From the NCBI GenBank assembly GCA_027924585.1, contig BSBM01000608.1, positions 5,148,501 through 5,212,500 on the forward strand: 64,000 nucleotides of DNA, in the 5' to 3' direction. How positions within the stretch are numbered: the first letter of the stretch is position 1; each line of letters starts with the position of its first letter. The notes under the pieces were generated by a model. It was given only the letters and a program-made list of their open reading frames with translations, ran no database searches and was not told the DNA's origin. Shown piece by piece: positions 46,912 to 58,553 of this stretch. This stretch comes from Larix kaempferi (Eukaryota > Streptophyta > Pinopsida > Pinales > Pinaceae). A program made the translations under genes and the position numbers.

Positions 46912-49008
46912 CACCATCCTCGGTGCATATAAACACTATGTACATGTACACAATTTTACAACAAAAAATTTCAAAATAGCTATGGGTATGCCTCCTGTGT
47001 CACATCCTCCAATTCCCTCGTTACTTCTTTAGGGCCGCAGTGCATCCATTGGACCTTTACATGCCTAATGGCTTTGTTCTCAAGCAACCTAAACTTCCCA
47101 TTGAGGATCCCACTAGTTGCACCAGAATCACAACCCAATCAATAGTGTGGTTAGGATCATGTATATACTTTTTCAATTGGAAGCAGGGAATGCAAGCTCA
47201 TATGCACCATTCCATATACTAGCTAATATTTCAAATGACCTGCAATATCTAGGCTCAAGCTTAGGACAAATTTCAAGTTTCAATGAACTCTTCTTCGACC
47301 TTTCGAATATGCATGTTCACCGAATATGAATTATCTTGCCACTCTTCCCTTGTCTGCATAATTTTTCTATTTGTCATGTGTCGTCTTTGGATTCTACCTT
47401 ATCTTAATAATATGTTTACATTTCCTTAAGTAATTTTGGCCTAACTACTATTTTGTTTATTGGATTTTCCCACCTAATTGGAGTATTGCACTTTCACCCA
47501 TGCAAGGATTCAAACATACTCATTTTTAGAGAAGCATGATATCCATGAGTGTCTGCAAACTCCACCAAGTACATACATTCTCAGCATATCCATTAGTGTC
47601 TGCAAACTCCATCGTATACATTCTCAGCATATCCTCAATAACTTGATTCACCCTTTCAATCTGCCCATTCGTCTATGGGTTATATATAGTACTCAGATTC
47701 ATATTTGTCCTAAATCTTTTGAATAGTCCCTTCCACAAAATTTGATGTAAACTTTGGATCTATGTTTGATACAATGGCCTTGGGTATCCCATGCAATTTG
47801 TCGATCTCCTTCATATAAATCTCTACAATGTTAGTTGCCTTGTGCGTGACTTGATGGGAATAATTGATCAACCTCCCTTAACTTGTCCACCACTACCATG
47901 ATGGAATCATGTTGTTTCATTGTCTAGGAAACTTAGTGATGAAATCAATGGTCACCACATCCCATTTCCATTCTGGTATTTTTAGTGGTTGTAGAAAACA
48001 CGTTGGATGTTTGTGCTCCACTTTACCTTTTGACATTCCATGCTCCTGGATATATACTTAGCAATTTATTTCTTCATTCCTGGCCAAAAGTATTGTCTTC
48101 TTACTGCTGCAATTGTCTCTTGGTATCCAAGGTGTACTACATATGGAACCTTATGCATCTCATTCATTACCATCTTCCTTAATTCACTAGAATTAGGAAC
48201 ATACTCAATTTGTATGCATAATAGTCCATCATCTTCTAGTCTGTAACCTTCATATTTATGTTGTACATTTTCTTGTTGCAATCCTTCTTTTACTTAAAGG
48301 TAATATTCATGTGATATGACAACCTCAAGAATTCTAGTTCTTAAATTTCATTTAAACATGTTGATTGATGTAGCATGCATTGCATATGTACTCTCTTGTT
48401 GAGTGCATCAACAACCTTGTTCTCCTTTCCCTTAATATCTTTGACATCAAATCAAACTCACAAATAAATTCTAGCCATCTTTTTTGCTCAGCATTCAAAA
48501 TCTACTTTTCAAACAAGTACATCAAATCATTGTAATATGTTCTTCACTCAAATTTCTTACCTTTGAGATAATGGCTCCACATATTCAATGCATGTACAAT
48601 AGTTGCAAGCTATAAGTCTTGTGTGACACAATTCTTCTCATGCTCCAATTTCTTGGATTCTTAACATATCACATGCCCATTTTGAATAAGTAGTCCACCA
48701 ATTCCTTCTTTGCAAGCATTTGTGCATACTACAAAATATTCATTTGGAACAAAAATCCTGAGAATTGATGTACTAGTGAGCAATCTCTTTAGTTGTTGGA
48801 AACTTTCTTCACACTATAGAGTCCATTCAAATTTGACTCCTTTCCTCTACAATGATGTAATTGGATGTGCCAATTTTGAGACGCCTTCTATAAATCTCTT
48901 TTAGTATCCAACCAGTCCCATAAATGATCTTACTATTGATACATATCTGGGTGTATGCCATCCCGTGATAGCTTCAATCTTCTTTGAACCTACTACTATC
49001 CTCTCAAG
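46912..49008 (-). pseudogene. Degenerate pol (integrase to RT end)
   Basis: 48066-48281 gives KYEGYRLEDDGLL, HKVPYVVHLGYQETIAAVRR and QYFWPGMKK, the integrase zinc-site region. 48350-49005 gives, in broken frames, VVCTNACKEGIGGLL, ESKKLEHEKN, LATIVHALNMWSHYLKG and RSFMGLVGY, the RNase H and RT end. 47640-47960 retains integrase-core traces (MVVVDKL-like). Homologous throughout to the 38-42 kb gag-pol. Far too broken to function. Confidence 0.75.
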
Positions 49009-49919
49009 TGTCATTCATTAATTCACTGGGCATCTTCCATAGAGTTGGGTTGACTTATTTAATGGAGGGCTGATATTCATTGCATGTCGTCCATAATCTC
49101 CTCTAATAGCACGTTATACCAAACAAGGGGCATCTATAGTAAGTGGTTATTGTGCATACAACTCCAAAAAGGGTAAACTACCATTTGCTAATCCTATGGA
49201 AACCATTTACAATTACTAATCAACACCTACATCAATATTAAATCCATCTTAGGGGCGTGATCTTCAACCAAACTACAAATATCTCTGTTGTGAACTAAAA
49301 TCTGCTTGGGCATCATTTAAAGAGGACGCTTTTCATTGTTGTGTCAATCTTGAATGCTAAGTGCAATTCGGGTTTGAAACTTCATATCTGAGATTCGATC
49401 TTCTCTATTGAGCACAAATTCAATTTCTTGAAGGCGCACCTTTGCTGTTGATATCACCCTAGTCAAATATGGGTGCATTCTGAAGGAGTATCATCATCAA
49501 GACCATTTCCAGGTGTGAGAAAAAGGCTGCTATAGCCATCTTTGTTAGTGTCTACTGCTATATTTATTATATATACTGCTCATAAACTCATATTTCAATA
49601 AAGGAAGATTGTAGCTGCTACAGTTATAATTCATTTCCAATATCTCTGTTTGTAAACCAATTTCACGGCAATTAAACAAGCAATCAGTTCTGCAATGTAT
49701 ATACGTTGATGGTAAATGAAAGATGGGTGAAATTTGAAGTTAAACACTCCAAACCAAACACGGAAACAAACAGATCTGATCTATAATTTATATTAGTAGT
49801 AAGAGGGAAACCAACCGTGGAATAAAAGTAAAGGCTTGAGGGAAATTTTCAACTAATAAATTGATCAACTATACAGTAGAAGTGGAAAGGTTAAGGGCAG
49901 ATTTAGTTGGAATATTACA
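49009..49919 (+). repeat. 5' LTR of a plus-strand non-autonomous element
   Basis: The right end is firm: ...GGAATATTACA followed by one base and a primer site. The left end TGTCATTCATT is placed where RT homology of the preceding element stops; the 5 bases before it are TCAAG. The length would be 911 bp. No second copy exists in the window for confirmation. Confidence 0.55.
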
Positions 49920-49920
49920 G

Positions 49921-49932
49921 TGGTATCAAAGC
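49921..49932 (+). other. Primer binding site
   Basis: TGGTATCAAAGC, one base from the initiator tRNA-Met complement, lies one base after the LTR. Confidence 0.85.
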
Positions 49933-50699
49933 ATGTTCCTCGCCAGCGGTGGGAAACAAGCATCTTTGAGCAGTTAAATAAATCCAATAGACACAACTAT
50001 TGCCACATACAGAAGTGGAAGTGTTTACATCAATGACAATAAGTATGGAGGGAAAGGAGCCTAGTTGGGAGGAGGTAAGGAAGGGCCTTGCTGAGACACA
50101 ACAAAGGTTAGATCATAGCTTGCCACAGTTTCAAGCTTCCCTATCTCAAAGCAAGAAGGGAAGGTTGAATGTGTTTATAAGGAAGCGTCCAAAAGTCTCT
50201 ATTATGAGTTTGGTTTAGTGTATGGTGAATCAAAAGTCATTATTCATTCCACAAATGAACCTAGGAAGAGCAAAACTCAATTAAGAAGAGAAGAACCTTG
50301 CTTCACATGTTAGGATAATTGGACACCTAGTCACACATATGGAAACCCTAAAGATGAATATATCCATGCATCTACAATTGAGGAGCACTTAACACTTCAA
50401 TATGGCTACAAGATTGAAGAGGAAGTGAAGAAAGATGAGCATGAAGTACAGGTTGATGGTAAGCTTGACATGGAGTTGACAGTACACGATGAGGATGTGC
50501 ATGAAGAGTTAGCATTAGAGCTATCTTGTGAGTTTAGCAACACCAGCACATTTGGTTGATTGTGGACAGGTCGTGTGGTGAGTCGGATTTGGTACACTTT
50601 TCATCATCTACAACAGGAGTCCCAACATTTATGATAGGCGAGATACATGAGGAGAGTTGTGACTCAGAGAGGGTTGAATCTATACATGCTAGGTAGGAT
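49933..50699 (+). pseudogene. Decayed gag-like leader ORF
   Basis: 50000-50218 reads MEGKEPSWEEVRKGLAETQQ and is helix-like. In a different frame, 50281-50560 reads REEPCFTC, a stop, DNWTPSHTYG (a possible ruined zinc knuckle) and an acidic stretch (KIEEEVKKDEHEVQVDGKLD). It lies where gag is expected. The family is not confidently identified. Confidence 0.4.
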
Positions 50700-53055
50700 G
50701 GAGGTTATGAATCACCTCTGTGGAGGGGGCATTGATGGATCCAATGGGAGTTGCATATGTGTTGATGGGAGACATGCTCCAGGGACCATCTGATAGTGAC
50801 ATAGACACATACCGTGTTTTTTGGGGTGAGTATAGTACAAATGTGTGGGATCCTAGTTCAGATGACACCAGCAGAGTGAGCGCACAGGAGGATACCCCAA
50901 CATACACAAGATACAGGACAACTGTGGTACATGAGGGCAGGAGTGCCACTCATGGTTTGAGAGGACAACCTACGGTGATGATTCTACATGAGGAAAATTT
51001 GGAGTTTGGTATTCTGCACGAGGAGCACTCAAAGTTGCAGGTGACCAAGGAGAGATCTGACACAGAGGATTTGGATCAGGACACATGGGATTGGCTCACG
51101 AGGATTATCCCTGAGTGGAAATCCTACCTTTTGGAGGAATATTCCAAGGATTGCTTCACATGTGAGTTGATGGACAGGTGCATCTAAGATGACCAGTACA
51201 GGGTAGTGGACGACATCATCTACTATAGAGACACCATATACCTCACCTCAGAGTCTGAACTTAGGACCGAGATCCTGAGAACTATACATGAGACACGTTT
51301 AGAGAGACACCTCAGGACCTGTAAATGGATTATAGAGATATTGTCTTGGGAGGATCTCGAGTATGATATGATGAGACATAGGAGGGAGTTCCTGACTTGA
51401 CAGTTGCACGATTTAGAGCAGGATTATCTAGTTAGACTAGGGTAGACCACCCTCGTTTCAGGACAGAGTAGAGAGGATGTATCATCACCTCGCAGCATAG
51501 GTTCATCAGAGATGTATGGTAGGATTGACATTTCAGGGGTGATATTAGATTGGTTCATAGGGAGCACAACCGAAAGAGTAGGAGGGGACATCATCTCCCA
51601 TAGAGATTGCACCGGTGTTGACCCTGAGTCCTTACTTAGGGAGAGGGTCATGAGGGTAATGCGTGATTCTCATTAGGCAGGGCATTCTCAGCATTTGCAT
51701 GAGTATGAGACATCGTAGGTGGTAGAGCTACACCCCAAGGAGTTTCTTAGATCGCATGGGTTACTTGAGCACACTGATAGTATTGGGGTTAGCATATGTA
51801 TAGATGCAGTTTGGCAGGAGTTGATTAGATTAGAAAGAGAGGAGTTAGTTCTTAGTACTTGGTTTCTACTAGAGGATTACATTGAGACTCTAATGACTGT
51901 CAGCATGGTATGGAAACAATTCGTTGGAGTTGGGTTTGGTGGACCCCTTAGTTGGTGGTGGGATCTGGGCATTCATCTGCACGATGGATTGTTTAAGATA
52001 TTATAGGTTATAGACATAGTTGTGAGGGTGATCGATCTGCTATATTTATGGGATGACAATGGAGGAGAGATTGAGACTTCTTTATGGCAGAGCAAACTTT
52101 CTTTTTTGGTATTCATAATCTAGTTTGATTGGGGATCCGATACAAATGAGACATCCAATCTTCATTTTCTAGAGTTCACTCTTGAGATGTGTAGGCTTGG
52201 GGGCGTAGAGTATTTTTCTTTTGAGGTGTTTGTGCAACTTATGGTTACTTGGTCCTTCTGGGGTCGATAAATGGAGTCTTGTGTTAGCATTTGGCATACC
52301 GACGCGATGTGTAGAGACTGTTTCACACCTTATAGGACAGTGCGGTACCCTGGTAACTTTACTATTTCTTGGAAGGAATGGGAAAGCACGTGGTTAGAGT
52401 ACACAACAGGTTTGTCGAGGGTGCAAGCACGACATGATAGTTGATTGGTTATGATTAGAGGGGCACAAAATCAACACAATGGATTCTTCTTGGGGCTAGC
52501 CCAGGATCCGATAATTGCAGTAGTGGATAGTACAACAACTGACATGAAGGCGAGAGTCATCCATCACTTTCAGGAGCCTATCCATATCGAGCAATGGATT
52601 AGTTTCCTAGGTGGAATACTTTATGAGGAATGGATACAATGTTTACTAGCTTTGTTGTTTGAGAGTCTGCAGGATGCTCCTTGTGTGGATGCTATGTAGG
52701 GTAATAATGGATATAGTATGTTCTCCATCGTTATCAGATTGAATTGGGACCCCGGGATTACAATGATTAGCAGTTTACTAGTTCCTAGAGATGAGAGTAC
52801 CCTTATTTATTTGCAGATACATGGAATTGAGACTTTAGTAGCAATATTTCCTGAGGAGCTGGTCCAGCTTCCACCGTGGTTTATTACTCTACTTACAGGA
52901 TGCTTTCAAGATTTCTCTTATGATGGTAACTCGCATAATAGTACCTTGAGTAGAGGGTGCTACAGATCTCCTAGGATGATATGGGATCTTGGGATCATCC
53001 CTAGATTCAATTGGTTCAGTTTGATGGATTGGGGAGTTGCATTGGCATTGCTTAA
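50700..53055 (+). pseudogene. Long decayed ORF with two integrase-type zinc-site modules
   Basis: One frame is open for about 785 codons apart from about ten stops, most one C-to-T step from CAG, CAA or CGA. Near 51120-51400: EYSKDCFTCELMDRC, QYRVVDDIIYYRDTIYL, ESELRTEILRTIHETRLERH and RHRREF. This is the Ty3/gypsy integrase HX6H zinc module with both Cys lost (Phe and a stop). Near 51575-51700 a second, weaker copy reads GDIISHRDCTGVDPESLLRE and RVMRVMRDSH, then AGH. No integrase core, RT or RNase H is seen. The rest (LRSHGLLEHTDSIGVSICI, GGPLSWWWDLGIHLHDG) is unfamiliar. The frame runs into the next LTR at 53056. Confidence 0.5.
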
Positions 53056-55629
53056 TGTAATACCCCCATTTTGGCCCTTAGAATGTATCAACTCGATATG
53101 TAAATATTGTGCATATGTGATGTATGATTCCTGGTATGGAGATCAAGGCCAAGGCCCCACTAGTGAATGATCATACTTGAAGGGATGGAATTTTATGTTG
53201 TGATATCCATGTGCTAGTAAGCCATGGGGAAATTGTAAGAATGTTGTAAATAATTTTAATGCAAATAAAATATCAAGGGGATGGCTATGGATGCAACTAA
53301 ATGAGGGGGATATGTGTATCCACTAGGGAGAGGTGAGGGGGTTGTGGAATTGAACCCTAGTCTTACAAATTTCATCTTGAGAAACCACCTTTGAATTTCC
53401 TTGCTGTCATTTATTTCTCCTGTAAGGAAGTACTTCATAAATTAGTCCATGAGAGTGATGGAGTATGGGCAGTCCTGAAATTCGTAAGGTAGGGTATGGG
53501 ATCGGTTTGCTTGACCCATAAGTCACCCTACCTCATGGGGGGACATTTTCCCTCATACGCGGGCCAATGTGGAAGGGATTTTTTCAGTTTTCATGGAGGA
53601 AGCATGCCTAGCAGGGAGGAAAAATAGGGATCGCAACTAGGAATGAAGCCGCATTTGGAAGTTCCAAGATGGCCCAGGAAATCTATGTGGATAGAGAAAT
53701 CCGATGGGGGATCCATAGACCCAAACCTTAGGGAGAAATTGAGAGGGTTGTATGCCCATAATTTCATAGGGAATCCCGGTTTTGGAAGCCCGAAAGGCAG
53801 CCGCGGGACAAAGCCATTCAACCGCAACCTTGAGAAGATCCAAGAGCGGATCACAGTGGGAGAGAGAGCAGAGGTTGGAACCGCTTGATAAACCTAGTTA
53901 AGGCTGTTGGAGTTAGTTTGAGATGCATGTAGCTCTGTGTTTGAGCTCACTGGCTTAGCATCCTCCTCCCGTGTCTCTTTGTATGCTTGATAAACCCAAC
54001 TATGTGTTGTCTTAGCTTGATTGTTTGTGTGAAACCATGATTGTTTGTGTGAAACCATGGTTGTGAGTGAGCCTGTTTAGTCTCTCCTTAGTGGATACAT
54101 AGCCCTAACTCAGGGGTGGTCTCTGAGTGTTGAAAGAATACAGGTTGCACAGAGACCTATGGTTGGGTTGGAACGTTGTAGTCCATATCTAGTTACTTGG
54201 TGTTCTCTGTGATTTATAACATGTTCATTATGTGTTCTAAATGCTTAATTGTTCATGTTAATGGGAATGAAATGATTATCTTAAGTTAGTCAGCATAAGC
54301 CTGTGCATAGCATGAGAACAGGACTAATTCCCTGTAGGTTGTTTCATCATTCTGCCTGGGAGAAATGTGTTGATGCATTCCCTTACATGTGTGTGGATAA
54401 TGTTTCATTCACCTGTGTTTATTTGAGTATGCATATGAATCCATTTGTTTTTATTTATATGAATTAATTCATTGATGAATAGGGATCAAATTTGTTGAGG
54501 CCCAGGAGGTTCAGAATGTTCTGTCATGGATTTGAGGGAGAAATAGACACCCCCTGATGTGTTCATGTTCCCTCCGAGAGTCTGGATTGATGGGGGTAGA
54601 CACAGCAAAATGGATCAGAGCTCTTTACAGAGAGGTAAAGAAGTCTTAATGAAGTTTGGGAAACACCTTGGTTGGAAGAAGAACAAATTCAGAGTTCTCA
54701 GGTGTGGTAGAGGATCATACAATTGCATGGGGCTCACTGATAGCTTTCCAATGATACCAAGTTTTCCAAAAATGGACTTAGGATGAGGAAGATATCGGCC
54801 TGAGAAGTTGGAAGTAACAGGAGCATATGGCCAACTTCCGACTTTCCGAACACGCATTGCAGATTGCCAATTGTGGAAGTTAGAGGCGTGATTTATTCGA
54901 AGTTGCATGATGTAGTTTCGACTTCCCAACTCCCGCAAGGCAGATTGTGGATTGTGGAAGTCAGAGGTGTAATTTTTCCTAGAGCTGTGAATTTGGAGCT
55001 CCTACTTCCGACCCTCGCATTGCGAATTGCCGATTGCGAAATTCGGAGGTGTAATTTGCCTGGAGCTATGAATTTGGAGTTCCGACTTCCAACTCCCGCA
55101 TTGTGGATTGCGGATTGCGGAAGTCGGAGGTGTAATTTTCCTGGACCTGTGAATTTTGGGTTTCGACTTCCGAATCCTGCATCGCGGATTGCGGAAGTCG
55201 GAGGTGTGAATATTCCAAGTTGTGAATTGGGTGTTCCGACTTTCTGACTCCTGCATCGCAGATTGTGGATTGCGGAAGTCAGAGGCATAAATCTTTGAAT
55301 TTATGAATTTGGTGTTCTGACTTTCTGACTCCCGCACTGCAGATTGCAGATTGCGGAAGTCGAAGGCATATTTCTTTGATGCTGTGTATTTGGTGTTCTG
55401 AATTTCTAAATCCTGCATTACATATTGTGGAAGTCGGGGTGTAATTCTTGAAGTGGTGCGTTGGGGTTCTGACTTTCGACTCCTGACTTGTGGCTTGAGG
55501 ATTGTAGATTGCGGACTAAAGTTATTGCAGCTGTGCGAAAGTGCATAGTTTGGAAAAACAATAGCAGGTTGTTTCTGAGGAGCTCCCCCATCACCTCTAA
55601 AGGGCACCGAGGGGACCAGGGACGTTACA
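53056..55629 (+). repeat. 2.57-kb LTR followed by a primer site
   Basis: Starts TGTAATACCCCC, ends GGGACGTTACA, and is followed by TGGTATCAAA. It is therefore a 5' LTR on the plus strand. Shared modules: TGTAAATATTGT, CAAGGCCAAGGCCCCAC (53144-53160), CTCTGTGTTTGAGCTCACTG, TTGATAAACCCAACTATG and CCTATGGTTGGGTTGG. No 3' LTR partner lies in the window. Confidence 0.8.
54836..55512. repeat. Palindromic GCATTGCGG array inside the LTR
   Basis: About eight units of 80-90 bp contain (C)GCATTGCGGATTGCGGAAG and TCGGAGGTGTAATTT, then TGAATTTGG and CGACTTCC. Units degrade toward the right. The open frames it creates on both strands (minus 55002-55676, plus 54864-55247) are by-products. Confidence 0.8.
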
Positions 55630-55631
55630 GG

Positions 55632-55641
55632 TGGTATCAAA
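55632..55641 (+). other. Primer binding site
   Basis: TGGTATCAAA two bases after the LTR matches the first ten bases of the initiator tRNA-Met complement except the last-but-one-type change (CAGA to CAAA). Confidence 0.7.
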
Positions 55642-58116
55642 TCCCAAGGTTGCAACACTGGGGCTACTTGGACCAAATTAAGAGCTTACAGGCTTCTTAG
55701 AGTTGCGGAACAAACAGAGATCGTAAGGTGGATATTGAGACCGAGCGGGATCAACGACTCGTACAACATTTCACCCGTGTAAGTGGTGGGAGGTTAACAA
55801 AACAAGCGGATGCGAAATTCCACTAGAAAAATATTATTACCATTGGAATACGCCTTAAGTGAGTGAGACCCGACAGCCAACAGGGATTGTCTAATCAGCA
55901 CAGAAAGGATGATTCGGATCCAGCTAGACATCTATCCCTTTACCTAGCATCAATATTGAACAAATTGCAGTGCTCATAAGTGCAGGGAAGTCCAAGGAAG
56001 GCCAAGTTGGACTTGACCATAATCTTTGAAAGCAATGTGAGCAGCAATGCATGTGAACATAGTGCAATGGGAGCTATTGCAGTGATCAGGGAAAACCACA
56101 TAGGGTTGACAAGATGGTTGCAACTTAAAATTGGAGAATAATGTCCAAAGGGAAATGCAGATAAAGAGAGAAATTTCCCACCTTAAACTATTTCTATTTA
56201 TAGCATAAGAATTGCATGCTTGGAAAGTAGCAAGTAAGAATGTTATATATGAGTATGTGTATTGAATTGTTTCTTGGTGAGAAAATCATAGCTAATGATT
56301 CATTGTGTGCTTGCTAGAGAGGCCATGAAATTGGATCAGCTATGATGTGGAAGAGGACTTCCATGCTATGATGAGGGATTGGAAAGAGATAATTCCCTAA
56401 CCCCTGCCTTGATATTGTATTTATATTTTATGAGCTCTATATACAGAAAAATATGGCATAGGAATGTTGAAAATGAAAGAGATTAGACGGATAAAGTGAA
56501 TGTGCACTAATGGACATATTGCTAGACATTGCACAGTGCATGAGAAGATGCTTGTGCATGTATATGATATTACATGTTGGTAAAGCTAATGAATTTTTAC
56601 ATATGCAGTGAACCACTTAAGATAATTATTATGGTTGATAATCACTATTGGTCTTGGTATTGGTTGAAGGACCAAAGACAACAAAAGCATGGCTAAAGAT
56701 GTTGATGTTGTTGTTGCATGTGACCATCAACCTTATGAAGAAAGTTCGGTGCAACAAGTCTATGATCAAGAGGTTGGTGGAAGGATTGTGTAGTCCTTGG
56801 TAAGAGGCCAAATTAATCAAGTAACATCATATAATATGTTAATGGAATCCATACATGTAATTTTTTTATTTACGCTAATTGTATAAGTGTTGAAAGATGA
56901 TGGGTAAGAATCCCTTCCATCGCATTTTAACTATCGTAAAATGGTATGCATGTAAGGTTGAATGCATTTATGTGAATGCCATACCACCATGATATGGTGA
57001 GGTATGGGGCAGTAAGGGAAAGGAGTCTCATACTCGGTTCATGAGAAATAAGAGCATGCCATGCGTGAGACCATGAAGATGTTGGGTTGTGAAGACTGCG
57101 GTGCTCAACAAGTATACCATGAACTCCCTATTGGTTTTAATCTGGAATGAAACATCTTTGCCAACACGCAGGGAGTGAGTGAACTCCTGATATTGTGTTT
57201 GGGTAAAGAAGGAAGATACCCAAATAGTTAACCAAGTGATTGGGGAGATGGTTGGGTATGGTGTTGAAGCATTGGCTAGGATGTCAAACTTACCAAGGTA
57301 AGAAACCTGTGTAGGCTCAAGAATGTTTAGATCAATGTTGTAGTGCATTGGGTACATTAAGTAAATGTACATTAAAATATTATGTAAATGTTGTGAATGT
57401 GCATGCATATGTGTGGATGCACATGTTGAAATGCATTGTGTGAATGCATGGTTGTCATATATATGTTTCATTGCAATTAGATAATAGATGAAATGATGAA
57501 TTATTGTCAATTCTGAGATCATTTCATGAGCTGCTATGGATGCAGGAAAATGATTGCATGAAAATGGTAGTCATGTTTGATAGGCTACTGAGATGCTCTG
57601 TTGGGAGGACACAGTTGCATGAAATGATATGGTTGTGTAATCATGAGAATGGGAAGTTTATTTAAATTGCATATATAATGTGATGGTATCTTGCAATTTT
57701 ATTGTGATAATGATGCACATAAAGTAAATGTATTTCATTGCCTTTGAGATAATAATAGCTGATAGTGTTTGAATTATTGAGTATTATAATTATGAGATCA
57801 CTTCGGTGACTATTGTAAATGCTACTATGAAAAGATTCTTTGCACGGATACTCACAAAGTGTTTGACTGATTGAAAATTTCATATTATAGGTAGAAATGT
57901 CTTAGGTATGGCAATGTGGGTAAGTCCATAATAAAGACTGGAATCTACCATGTACAAAATCCAAAAATATGAGAAAGGTCTCATGGTTGTGAAATTTAAT
58001 TTATGTATAGAACATATTGTGAATTTCAGGTTTGAAATTTTGCTAATAATTACTAATGGTTGTTTGGCTTCTCTAGAATTGTGTCAAGAGGATGTGTTGT
58101 AGGTGGATGTTCATGT
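55642..58116. other. Region with no recognised gene
   Basis: Presumably internal sequence of the element whose LTR precedes it, then host DNA. A TNGHIARHC-like codon run near 56495-56520 could be a ruined gag zinc knuckle. The minus frame 57028-57522 has no known domain and looks like chance in AT/TG-rich DNA. Confidence 0.4.
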
Positions 58117-58553
58117 CACTACTACATTTTTGGCCTTTAGGGGGGGTTGTCTTCTGCCCCCAAAAGTGACCTTAGGGGGGGGGGTTTGGCTTTGGGGGCA
58201 GTTTTGCCAAAACCGCCCCTAAAGGCATCGATGTTAAAATTTTTTCCCTTTAAGGACGGTTTTTTACGAGATTGGAACCGCCCCCAAAAGTGACTTTTGG
58301 AAGCGGTTTGTGACCCCCCTCATAGAGGTCTACGAAGGCGGTTTTAAACCCTCCTCGTAGACCACTTCATAGAGACCTACGAGGGTGGTTTTGAACCCCC
58401 TTCATAGAGACCTACGAGGGCGGTTTTGAACCCCCCTTGTAGAGGCCTATAGGGACAGTTTAGAACCCCCCTCGTAGAGGCTTATAGGGGCGGTTTTGAA
58501 CCCCCCTTGTAGCGGCCTATAGAGGCAGTTTAAAACACCCCTCGTAGATGCCT
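58117..58553 (+). mobile_element. CACTA (En/Spm) transposon terminus with subterminal repeats
   Basis: Starts CACTACTACATTTTTGGCC, the terminal motif of CACTA DNA transposons, with TGT (58114-58116) as the possible 3-bp duplication. Then come subterminal repeats built on GGGGGCGGTTTTGAACCCC and CTACGAGG, inverted and direct, about 45-60 bp apart. Such clusters bind the transposase in this superfamily. The rest is missing because an LTR begins at 58554. Confidence 0.7.

Larger units (their letters stand above)
45554..49008 (-). mobile_element. Truncated, heavily decayed chromovirus
   Basis: A 3' LTR (45554-46892) is followed, on the minus strand, by a polypurine tract and degenerate integrase, RNase H and RT-connection sequence up to about 49005, where homology stops at the start of another LTR. 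The left flank 45549-45553 is CCAAG; its partner is lost. Every frame has many stops. Confidence 0.75.

Noticed and set aside
55002-55676. 224-codon minus-strand ORF
   Set aside because: It covers the palindromic array at the end of an LTR and reads the same units repeatedly.
57028-57522. 164-codon minus-strand ORF
   Set aside because: Biased His/Tyr/Ile composition from TG/AT-rich DNA; no domain, no coding neighbour.
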